Below, one piece after another: positions 50,406 through 60,620 of a DNA stretch of 64,000 nt. The position numbers were made by a program, and so were the translations under genes. The DNA is from Chromobotia macracanthus (taxonomy: Eukaryota; Chordata; Actinopteri; Cypriniformes; Botiidae), in contig JAZGTH010000075.1 of the NCBI GenBank assembly GCA_036877525.1, forward strand, positions 1,727,501 through 1,791,500, written 5' to 3'. The notes beneath the pieces were generated by a model, which saw nothing but the letters and a program-made list of their open reading frames with translations, did not search any database and was not told where the DNA came from. Numbering within the stretch: position 1 is the first letter of the stretch; every line of letters begins with the position of its first letter.

Positions 50406-52258
50406 GGGAGAAAGAGAGAGACAGAGAGAGAGAGAGAGTTTCATATAGTCTCATACCTTTGTAATTTTTTGCTTACAATCAAAGCTTGTAATCATGTTTC
50501 ATCTCAGAGCTGATTGGTTGCTTTACAGCTTAGAACTCTTAATAAAAGATGCTTTTTAAATCCCTATGAAGGGATAAAATGGGAAAGGTCACTGACAGAG
50601 GCCTGCAGTCACTGCTGAAGGAGACTCACCTCCTGCAGGATGATCACCTTTGGTTCCAGTGTTTTCAGCAGTCCACTGTCCTTCACGGCCTCCAGGTTTT
50701 GCCAGAGGCTCAGTGAGTGTGCAGTGTTTCGCAACTGCAGCTGCAACACAGGTGCAGCCATGACCCCTGGACCCACAGCCGGAAACCCATCTCTCTGCCG
50801 CCGCTGCTCTATTTCCTGTTGCTTAGATGTGTCCCGATATTCTTGATACAAAACATCTGAACACATGACAGCAAACACAAAACCATGTTAGTGAGTGTAA
50901 ATGAATGATCTATTCATCAAACAAAAAGACACCTGGAGAGAGCTGTTAGCATCTCACTAGCAGTTGTTTGGTCAATTAAACATTAACACATAACATTAAA
51001 AAAGTTCTACTAACTTTACTGCAAGAACCTTTTGATAACTGAGAGAACTTTCAGAAAATGTTAGCTAACATTCTGAGAACATTCCCTGTAAGCTGGGTAT
51101 ACTCATCACTTAACCATTGCCATTATAGTTTTGGTTTTATTAACTCCTGCATATATGAATACCTCAATCAGTTGAGATTTATGAACTCTTTAGGAACACA
51201 ACCTTTAACCTGTGACACACTAAAATCCACTGCAGGCCTCTAAAGTTCTCCAAACATGAATCACATGAGCCTGTAATCTGAAATAACCTTCACCTGCCTG
51301 ATAACAGTGTGTTAGATTCTCAAAAGAGTCACTTTGTACTGAGGAAATCTGTTGCGTAATGTCCTGTAGTCACATTCAACAAGACCTTCAGGTGGGTGTT
51401 TGGCAAAGTCGCTTATGTAACCGAGAGAACCAGAGAGAGAAGAACCAGAGAGAAGAACCAGAGAGAGAAGAACCAGAGAGAAGAACCAGAGAGAGAGAAA
51501 CAGAGAGAAACAGAGAGAAGAGAAACAGAGAGAGTAGAGACAGAGAGAAGAGAAACAGAAAGAGGGGAAACAGAAAAAGCTGCAAAAGAGGAAGGAGGAG
51601 AAAAACAGGAGATCATGAGAGGAATGGAGCGACAGATGAAGATTCAGAAAGAGAGTGAGAAATGATGATATAAAATGATGCAGTGTTGGTGAGGAGAGTG
51701 GACGGATAACTCTCTTGCTGTTATTCCAACATATATTTAAAAATACATCACCCACACACTCCACCCACAACTCCCATACACATTCAACACACCCTTACTG
51801 TAAATTACACTGCAAATAAAGTTGCCTACACAGTTCAACTTTAGGCACATAAATTAGCATGATTTGTTCTAGTGTATCCGGTCTCCCTCTCTTGTGTGTG
51901 TGTGTGTGTGTGGTCACTCACCGATGTTCTTCATAATGTTAAGATTGTGGCAGGAATTCTCCACTGCCATCTTGTGTGGACTGTCACCCTTTCCCACCAA
52001 CCTGAATGAGCAGGAAAAGAAGCGTTTTACTCAAATTATGTTGCATTTGCTATGAAAAATGAACTCTGTATGTAGTGTTTGTATGATGTATATGTGTAGA
52101 CACGTGTGTGTATGATGAAAATATATACATTTATACAGTCTCATACATGTAATGTAATGTTTTCCTTCAAATTTAAAAGGTTTTGAAACATTGAAAATGT
52201 TTTTTAACATTGAAAAAGTACAAATAAACTTTTCACAACAACCCAGTATGAGGAATGT

Positions 52259-52298
<40 letters not shown>

Positions 52299-55200
52299 CT
52301 CTCTCTATCTCTCTCTCTCTGTGTTCTTACCGGAGTGTGATGTTGTCGGGGTCTGTGGGCCGGATGTGACTGTCCTGCACAGTGCAGGCCGTGCTCGTCC
52401 GTTCACTCAGCTCCTCCATGTCTTGTCTACGAGACCAATCTCCCAACGTCGCCAATGGAGACCGAGACCGAGCTCCTCCCAATACAGCACTTCCGTAGCT
52501 TGGCAACAACATTCCAGCGGGTGAATGTGGACTGATAAAGATATATAAACACTGTTAATATTTACATAATGAGAAATTTGAAGAAACACATTGTGTATTT
52601 GAAATCAGAGTCCACTGGAAACACACACACAAGTAAACACTCTTCTGGATATTGTTGAGCACATGCAAACACAGAATCACAACTAAACACAAAATCACAC
52701 ACACACTTATTTCTCATTTCACACTCATTTCAACTCTCAACCCTATCACACACACACACAAACCTCCTCTCAACTTGAGTACCCTGATACCAAACAAATC
52801 TTACACACATTAGAGCACAAAATAATTCACAAACATCTATACACACATACACAGATAAACACACAGATTCTATACATAAAGTAAACATGTCTCATGCAGA
52901 GGGGGGGTTCACTAGCAGGTGGGCTATTTCTGCATGTGGTATCAAGGTGTTTCATTCATTCACGTGTATATTATATTCTTAGTGAATATCAGGTTAGGTA
53001 GGTGTGTAGTCTTTATAATTACATACAAACAGTCCATGCAAAATAAACATGTGTGCGCCCACTTACTGTCGCGTTCTGGGAGAGAGAGGGAAGTGATTTG
53101 CTGCAGATAGGCTAATCCTATTGGAGGAGGCGGAGTTTACTGCTGGATTACGAGAGGAGGAGGGGCCTAATTGAGAAAAGGGGATGGGGTTCATTTAATG
53201 AGAGTTCACATACAACAACAAAGCTGAGACATACCAACCCATGTATGAGTGAAATGGAATCAACTGAAGAGATTATAAACATACTCATATATCAGGGCTA
53301 CACATTTTTGACATCACAGACAAATGAAATCCTTTGATTGGCTCGGAAAAAAACACAAACAAGAAAAATTGACCCATTTCAGTGTCAAGCACATCAATAC
53401 AGGTGAATCAGAATACTGGTCATCTCCTCATTACCACACACATTCATGCACAAAAACACTCACACACAAATAAAACACACACATACAAACACAGAAGGCC
53501 CGTTGTAGTTGTGCCCTGTGCTGCCTGAATCTTTGTGGTCACAGGAATGTGTAACTGGGCCTCAAATGGACGTTTCAGTCACTGCGTTTGGGTCTAAGAA
53601 AGTCTCTTCAGATTTCTCACAAATTTCTGACGTCTCGCTCACAAAGAGCACATCTGCTGAAATGCTCCATTAGTTTCTCTGAGCAGCTTCCTGTTCACTC
53701 AGTATACACCCTTGGCACCTGGTAGGGTGCAGTGTAGTGTGTTACTTGTGTGCCTGCACTGAGTGACTTCAGGCAAGATTGGGAAGATTGACACATGTTT
53801 GTCAGTGTCCTTAGATAAATATTGACTCATATGTGTTAATACAACTGCATTCTACACCCTCAGAGGGGAATGCAGAATGTGAGTTGCTATACACACCATC
53901 AGGTGTGCTGTTCTACACCCCATCAGTCATTTGAACACATCCTTGACTTTATACATTAACCTCTGCAGCATAACTTGTCCCACACCTAAATCACGAAGCT
54001 GGTGAACAGAGCTGTGCTATATGTTAATATAGTTAATAATGTACACAAAATACACATTTAAATGACCAAACCCACCCTGACCTTCTGACCTCACAGCTGC
54101 TCAGAGGTCAGCTCAAAGATGAACTCTTGAGGAATACTGGAAGAGCATTGCGTTAACAGCACAAAGGTTGTGGGTTCGATTTCACAGACATGTGCAATAA
54201 TCAAATACCACGTCAGAGTGGAGTATCTAACATAACATGTCCATGAGGTATTCAAAGCATTACTCAGCGGACACACTGTACAAATCTGGTTATGTTTTGC
54301 TGTCTGAGACAACAAGACAGTAAGTTTCCGTGGAAAATTCTCTTGTGCTAAAAATGGCAAAAAAAAAAGGATTTTACCTAAAGATCTCAATGAGATTGTA
54401 TTGTACAGTCTGACAAGCAACAAACGCAGAGACCCGTAGAAACCATACAGTGTGCAAACGGCTTAAGAGCACAATGCATTCTGGGTAATCAACTACAGCT
54501 GAGAAGATCTGCAAGGTCATCCAACTTCTCAAACCTCACACACACATTCTACACTCTCTTTGTGTGATAAGTCAATTGAAACAGGAATTAGAGGTGAAGT
54601 ATTATAAATAATCATTAATTCGTCACTAAAATGCAAAAAACAGAGAATTTTTTAACTGGTCATGTGATCTTAACATGGCGGCCACCAAGAGAGGGAAGCA
54701 TGTCGATTTGAACAGCTCTCTCCTCAAACCCTTGATACGACACTCTTATGTGAGTGTACATATCTGTCAAAACTGCTATCCATTTACAACCAACACTTTA
54801 TTAAAATCCAGCTATGCCAAATGATTGAACTCTAAAACACATAAACATTTAATTACAGAACGTGTCAGACCAATGAGACATTGATTAAGCCAAGCTGATG
54901 AATAATGTAACTGAAAATCTAACATAGTATGTAATATTATACTATATTATAGTATATATAACTGAGATCTTTTTATAATATAAAAAGATCTCAGATGTTG
55001 AACCTGTAATCAGGATCTCTATAGAGAGAAACAAACTCATCAACACAGCCACAACAAAATGATTCGTCATTCAAATCACACACATACACTGCTCAGTGTA
55101 GTCACAGTCATGCAAATAAACACACTGACAGTGAAGATGCTCAAATATGAACACTATAAACACACACATACACACACACAGTGTGTGTGTGACTGCTTCA

Positions 55201-56010
55201 CAATTTACCGCAGGGCAAAATAATGTGCTTCCTTTCTCTCTCAACAAATCACTAGGACTTCTTGCCACACCATGATTATGTATTAAAAGCTAATTAACTA
55301 ATTAACTAAGTTATAAATAGGTACATAACTAAAGTTAATATCACAATGACAGCCTTACAAATACTAACAGTTTTTGTGTTCAGTGTTCCCTGGGAAACCC
55401 ACAACCTGTTGTGCTGCTGACACAATGCTCTAACAATTAAGCTACAGGAAGTTTTATGAGCTGAATCTCTTAGACAGACTAGAGTGTTAACATAAAGATA
55501 TAATTCAGCTGAGTCAAGCTTAACAAATCATAACAAACTTTGTTATACAACACACAGGGAACAATCCTCCACTGTTTATACCCATTTGCTAGGTAACGTA
55601 CAGTTTCAGTTACAGTAGCAGCTGCTGGAGCAGAAGCTGAGTTTCCAAACCAGTAAAGTACTTCAACGCTGTAAGAGCTACTGCTGATTTTAAACACATA
55701 CATGTAATCAACCATCCAGGTCACCTCAAAGCAGGTTTTCAGTATTGTATGGAAAAAGTTTTCTCTCACTTTGTGTCTGCTCTGAAGATGCAGACAACCT
55801 TGATCTTCTCATTGAGCGGTAAAACCTGGAGTTCCTGCGAATTGGAGATCTTCCAGGTAATGTGTCCTCATCTCCGTCATCTTCATCTGCACTGGGCAGA
55901 TGGGCAGCAGGCGTCCGGCTCCTAGGAGAGGCTTCTTGAGGTTTCTGAGGCCGTATACTTCGAAACAGTGCTGTCATCATTATGGTGATGCTCTCAGGTC
56001 CCAGAGACAT
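43532..56010 (-). CDS. ngef: Ephexin-1, Rho guanine nucleotide exchange factor (DH-PH-SH3)
   Basis: Coding exons on the minus strand in order: 56010-55770, 52531-52331, 52001-51922, 50856-50630, 50091-49931, 49328-49176, 47272-47143, 46852-46778, 45776-45687, 45295-45138, 44678-44520, 44436-44357, 44140-44036, 43722-43532 (stop TAG). The protein carries an N-terminal basic motif SPIRRNSRFYRSMRR, the LYQEYRD autoinhibitory helix, DH motifs (FELVTSEASYYKSL, FLILPFQRITRLKLLVQ), a PH domain (SRWLLKKGEVQQMSGPK, YLFLFNNLLLI) and an SH3 (PDELSVEMADVLHILE, DGERGWFP). The resemblance to NGEF runs the whole length. NGEF activates RhoA-family GTPases downstream of EphA receptors in growth cones. From the ATG at 52512 the exons sum to 1,791 bp (596 aa). 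The exon at 55770-56010 does not join in phase and may need one more exon. The acceptor of the 50091 exon is not AG. Confidence 0.9.
45590..45690. repeat. Short GAGGTTGGTGTGT repeats in ngef intron
   Basis: Several imperfect copies of TGTGAGGTTGGTGTG directly below the donor of the ngef exon at 45687-45776. Confidence 0.7.
48060..48083. repeat. (CA)n microsatellite in ngef intron
   Basis: About 12 CA dinucleotides in the ~1.9-kb intron between the 49176-49328 and 47143-47272 exons. Confidence 0.85.
48940..49165. repeat. AATGTT-rich interspersed repeat (three copies in ngef introns)
   Basis: Sequence rich in GAATGTT, AACATT and TTTTAAAAC, with related stretches at about 49540-49665 and 50985-51100. 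These share TTACTGCAAGAA, TGATAACT and GAGAATGTTAGC-type words. Probably fragments of one dispersed family; not identified further. Confidence 0.5.
50098..50438. repeat. ~340-bp (GA)n tract next to an ngef splice acceptor
   Basis: An almost pure GA run with AAACA interruptions. On the ngef strand it is a very long CT tract ending about 7 bases before the exon that starts the DH domain, so it forms an extreme polypyrimidine tract. The long Arg/Glu and Ser/Leu frames across it are artefacts. Confidence 0.92.
51420..51600. repeat. GAGAGAA/CCAGAGAGAAGAA repeat
   Basis: Purine-rich imperfect repeats of AACCAGAGAGAAG and AACAGAGAGAA in an ngef intron. Frames across it are artefacts. Confidence 0.85.
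52262..52322. repeat. (CT)n microsatellite
   Basis: A CT tract with a few CTAT interruptions a few bases below the donor of the ngef exon 52331-52531. Confidence 0.9.
53067..53160 (-). promoter_or_regulatory. ngef: Probable internal promoter and non-coding first exon of ngef
   Basis: On the minus strand an inverted-orientation CCAATAGG (53117-53124) and a GC-box-like CTCCGCCTCC (about 53126-53135) lie just before a short sequence ending CGCGACA|GTAAGT, a strong donor at 53066. Splicing to the acceptor at 52532 places the ATG at 52512 (MLLPSYGSAV) as first start. The frame from that ATG is open and exact to the stop. This would give an ephexin-1 form lacking the N-terminal basic motif. Transcription itself is inferred. 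Confidence 0.5.
54131..54190 (+). repeat. tRNA-derived SINE-like fragment
   Basis: AGAGCATTGCGTTAACAGCA followed by CAAAGGTTGTGGGTTCGATT has a tRNA-like anticodon arm and a B box. The D-arm and 3' end are degraded. A related copy lies on the other strand at 55383-55450. Confidence 0.55.
54962..54994. repeat. 33-bp perfect palindrome
   Basis: CTGAGATCTTTTTATA, one A, then TATAAAAAGATCTCAG: 16-bp arms with a single central base, inside ngef intron 1. It could extrude as a hairpin. No function is assigned. Confidence 0.9.
55383..55450 (-). repeat. tRNA-derived SINE-like fragment
   Basis: The reverse strand reads CTGTAGCTTAATTGTTAGAG, then CATTGTGTCAGCAGCACAAC and GGTTGTGGGTTTCCCAGGGA: A-box-like start, anticodon arm and T-arm in tRNA order. 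Related to the copy at 54131. Confidence 0.55.
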
Positions 56011-57555
56011 CAGACACAGGTTCCAGCCCTTCATACAATAATCCCCATTAGACAAACACAGACAGAATTCCTGTCCAAATCCTACCCAAAAATCCCTAAT
56101 AAATGATCCCACCACAATCACAGTGTTATGCTCTGTTTCTGGATAATTAACCCACCAGCCTTGGGGGAGGGCGTGCTGGTTTTAACTCCAAACTTTGGCA
56201 GGTTCCATAACTTTGTGTGTCAGAACTGGTGTTTCTCTCTCTGTTTTCTCTCCTGTCTGGCACTTTTCACAAGCCTGTCCTCTGCCTCCAGTGTCAAAGT
56301 CCCCCCTCCCTTCATTCATTCCCACCCGCCCAAGCTCACAGTAACCCGCCCTCTTTTCTTCCCCGTCACACTGCCTTACCCTGTTCTGCTTCAGCGCATA
56401 ACATGCCCCACGCATGTATAAAACAGGTAGAGTCACTCACATAAAACAGCAGGTCTTGTATTTTGGGCTGTCACTCTGTTACCACGAACGCAGACGCCTC
56501 ACCCATACTGCCGCATTAACAACACAAACAGAACTAAATGGTTTTGACCCATGACTTTAAAAGCAGGATGTACCTTAAATGTATTTTTACCCCACCGGCA
56601 AAGAGTTTCTTCTTGTTTTAAATACACCTAACAAAATAAACTTATACTTAAAATAATAACAATATACAAAAAACATTTGCCAACAGGGCAAAAATTAATT
56701 CCTTTAAAATAAGTCTTATTACCTTAAACAATTTAAAGTAAATTTATTTGCATTTCTTATTCTATACTTATTCTAGTGATATTTTTGTGTTTTACTTATA
56801 TTATTTGATCACTTTGTGAGAAATGGAAAGGCAAAGTTTGTAGTCAATGTTCTTTGTAACAGTCAGCTGACTATGGAGGCTTATAAAAGTTTTGACTCTC
56901 TCCCTCGACCAAAAGCACCCTGTCTAATCCCATTGTGCACTCACTGATTAACACACACTGACACGTACCCAAAAGCACAGATGCACACACACACACAGAA
57001 CACAATGTGGGCTGTGCATGCAACCACACACATTTACAGACATGTAAGAACAATATTTCCATGAAAGCACAACGTTAGTAACATGAAGAATGCACAGATG
57101 TAAATAAGACAGGCTTGTGTCAGGCTAGATGAGTCCCTATAACAAAGAACAGGAAGATACTTTCTATTACCTTTTAAGAGCAAGAACCAGTATTATATTA
57201 CAAGGAGAAATTAGACAGAAATAAAGACGATTATGTGACTCCTGTGTGTGTGAGTTTTTACATACAGCAGTCATATTTAGGAGAAAATCACAGAAAAACA
57301 GCCTTTAAAGTTCGCTATATCTGATAAAAGTCTTTGCGGTTGTCCTGAAATGGGAAAAAGTGGCTAATAAATTAATTACATGATATATTATTTAAATCTA
57401 AAAATCAAAAGCTGTTTTATTTAGAGTTAGGGTTGGTTTGTATTAATTATCATTAGCCTGTGTGAAAAGAATTCAGATAAACAAAGTCTGTTTTCAGGAT
57501 GGGATGTGAATTCAGTGCAACATCTGAATCTTTTGGTTACATAATGTCAGAGGAA
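56011..57555. other. 5' flank of ngef, no further exon identified
   Basis: Upstream of the ngef N-terminal coding exon. The open frame continues to 56121, so part is 5' UTR or a longer first exon. About 56220-56400 is pyrimidine-rich with frequent CCC. No clear core promoter is seen. Confidence 0.4.
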
Positions 57556-59472
57556 AGGCTGTGTGAATGTGATGTGAATGTAAGACCATGTGAATGTGAT
57601 GTGAATGTGATGTGAATGTGATGTGAATGTAAGACCGTGTGAATGTGATGTGAATGTGATGTGAATGTAAGACCGTGTGAATGTGATGTGAATGTAAGAC
57701 CGTGTGAATGTGATGTGAATGTAAGACCGTGTGAATGTGATGTGAATGTACGGCTGTGTGAATGTGATGTGAATGTGATGTGAATGTAAGACCGTGTGAA
57801 TGTGATGTGAATGTAAGACTGGATGTGAATGTGATGTGAATGTGATGTGAATGTGATGTGAACGTAAGACCGTGTAAATGTGATGTGAATGTAAGACCGT
57901 GTGAATGTGATGTGAATGTAAGACCGTGTGAATGTGATGTGAATGTGATGTGAATGTAAGACCGTGTGAATGTGATGTGAATGTGATGTGAATGTAAGAC
58001 CGTGTGAATGTGATGTGAATGTAAGACCGTGTGAATGTGATGTGAATGTGATGTGAATGTAAGACCGTGTGAATGTGATGTGAATGTAAGACCGTGTGAA
58101 TGTGATGTGAATGTAAGACCGTGTGAATGTGATGTGAATGTAAGGCTGTGTGAATGTGATGTGAATGTACGGCTGTGTGAATGTGATGTGAATGTGATGT
58201 GAATGTAAGACCGTGTGAATGTGATGTGAATGTAAGACTGTGTGAATGTGATGTGAATGTGATGTGAATGTGATGTGAAGTGAATGTAAGACCGTGTGAA
58301 TGTGATGTGAATGTAAGACCGTGTGAATGTGATGTGAATGTAAGACCGTGTGAATGTGATGTGAATGTACGGCTGTGTGAATGTGATGTGAATGTGATGT
58401 GAATGTAAGACCGTGTGAATGTGATGTGAATGTGATGTGAATGTAAGACCGTGTGAATGTGATGTGAATGTGATGTGAATGTAAGACCGTGTGAATATGA
58501 ATGTAAGCTGTGTGAATGTGATGTGAATGTGATGTGAATGTAAGACCGTGTGAATGTGATGTGAATGTGATGTGAATGTAAGACCATGTGAATGTGATGT
58601 GAATGTACGGCTGTGTGAATGTGATGTGAATGTAAGACCGTGTGAATGTGATGTGAATGTGATGTGAATGTAAGACCGTGTGAATGTGATGTGAATGTAA
58701 GACCGTGTGAATGTGATGTGAATGTGATGTGAATGTGATGTGAATGTAAGACCGTGTGAATGTGATGTGAATGTGATGTGAATGTAAGACCGTGTGAATG
58801 TGATGTGAATGTAAGACCGTGTGAATGTGATGTGAATGTGATGTGAATGTAAGACCGTGTGAATGTGATGTGAATGTAAGACCGTGTGAATGTGATGTGA
58901 ATGTACGGCTGTGTGAATGTGATGTGAATGTAAGACCGTGTGAATGTGATGTGAATGTAAGACCGTGTGAATGTGATGTGAATGTAAGACCGTGTGAATG
59001 TGATGTGAATGTGATGTGAATGTGATGTGAATGTAAGACCGTGTGAATGTGATGTGAATGTAAGACCGTGTGAATGTGATGTGAATGTAAGACTGTGTGA
59101 ATGTGATGTGAATGTAAGACCGTGTGAATGTGATGTGAATGTAAGACCGTGTGAATGTGATGTGAATGTGATGTGAATGTAAGACCGTGTGAATGTGATG
59201 TGAATGTAAGACCGTGTGAATGTGATGTGAATGTGATGTGAATGTGATGTGAATGTAAGACCGTGTGAATGTGATGTGAATGTGATGTGAATGTAAGACC
59301 GTGTGAATGTGATGTGAATGTAAGACCGTGTGAATGTGATGTGAATGTAAGACCGTGTGAATGTGATGTGAATGTACGGCTGTGTGAATGTGATGTGAAT
59401 GTAAGACCGTGTGAATGTGATGTGAATGTGATGTGAATGTAAGACCGTGTGAATGTGATGTGAATGTGATGG
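57556..59472. repeat. Minisatellite, 27- and 11-bp units, ~1.9 kb
   Basis: GTGAATGTGATGTGAATGTA followed by AGACCGT (27 bp) alternates with extra GTGAATGTGAT units (11 bp); GGCTGT replaces GACCGT at intervals. Because stop codons are absent from both units on the minus strand, two overlapping frames of over 650 codons appear. They consist only of His/Ile/Thr/Ser repeats and are not genes. Confidence 0.95.
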
Positions 59473-60029
59473 GAGTACCTGTTTTTCACCTGTGAACACA
59501 AGGTGTGTCAAAGATTTTGGTAAAAAAAAACCAAACATAGTTTAAATGATCATCTGAGATGTGATCAAAGTCCATACACACGTTGATATCAGTTTTGCCT
59601 CTATAATGTTTATTTATCGACCGTGTGAGGAACGAGCTTGTTGTGTCGCCTTGGATTTCACTTTAGCTTATCACATTGATACCATTGCATCCTGTGTGTC
59701 GTTTAATTCACTTCATCAATTTTAAGTATTTTATCAGCTGGAGGAATGGTACTTCATTTGTAGATATTTAAGTGTTTAGACTTTGTGTTTGTTTTAGTGG
59801 TCAGATAAAGCAAACGTTACGGGCACTTGTGGCTGAGGTTTGTCGACATCTAGCGGTAAGGTTTGGTAGCTGCTCCTTCAGACGACTTCACACACTGTTG
59901 GTTGTTTTCGAGACCCAGAAATACGGACAGTGTGGGGACACTGAAGACGTGCTGCTTTAAACAAACTCACACTGGTTACTTTCTCGTTTTACACCATCTC
60001 TTCTGTGCAATACACAACACGATCCCACA
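59473..60029. other. Intergenic, nothing recognised
   Basis: Between the minisatellite and the CpG-rich block. A few short frames, none with recognisable features. Confidence 0.45.
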
Positions 60030-60620
60030 ATCCACCGCGAGGCGCAGCGCTTCACTCTCCAGGGCCGGAAAACGCGCTCAAAACGCGGCGTCGCCAGCCT
60101 GCAAACCCCGCGCGTTTTGTTTTATTGGGACATAACTTATAGTAACTTATAGTAACTTACAGTAACTTATTAACTAGTACGACCAGCTCGTTTATAAATG
60201 TATCTCTGGTATTGGGTATCTGTCTGGTATTTTGTAAATGCTGGAATGCGAGTCACGTATTGCACAATGTATAATAATAATAATAATAATAATGATGCAC
60301 TGCTTGTATATTGTATGTGCACGCTTTTATTGTTTAATTATTACCTTTAATAAACCTGAAGTGCATGAAACAGATGATGCTAAACGTGTCGACACATGCC
60401 GCTGTTTAATAAACCGGTTCATCGCTGAATTAATGGCACGCGTCGCGTCGCGGAGGCGTCGCGCTGCGGAGGCGACGCGTGAGTGTGCGTGAACACTACC
60501 GCGGTTTCTCTTCTAGTGCCCTCACAAGTGCGCGTCTGTCGTACCCTACACCCGCTTCATGACCAGCGTTTACATCCACATCTGACCGGGGGAATGAACT
60601 CGTCCTGTAAGTGACCCAGC
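60030..60620 (+). promoter_or_regulatory. CpG-rich promoter region of the gpr55-like gene
   Basis: CpG density rises sharply (GCGAGGCGCAGCGC, CGCGTCGCGTCGCGGAGGCG, GGCGACGCGTGAGTG) against an AT-rich background. It ends at the predicted first exon. A short (TAA)n lies at about 60270-60291. No obvious TATA box sits at a suitable distance. Confidence 0.5.

Noticed and set aside
50028..50513. Arg/Glu-rich and Ser/Leu-rich ORFs
   Set aside because: Artefacts of the (GA)n tract.
57537..59538. Two overlapping minus-strand ORFs of over 650 codons rich in His, Ser, Thr and Ile
   Set aside because: They are read-throughs of the 27/11-bp minisatellite. Two frames are open at once with the same repeat logic, and no splice sites or unique sequence support them.
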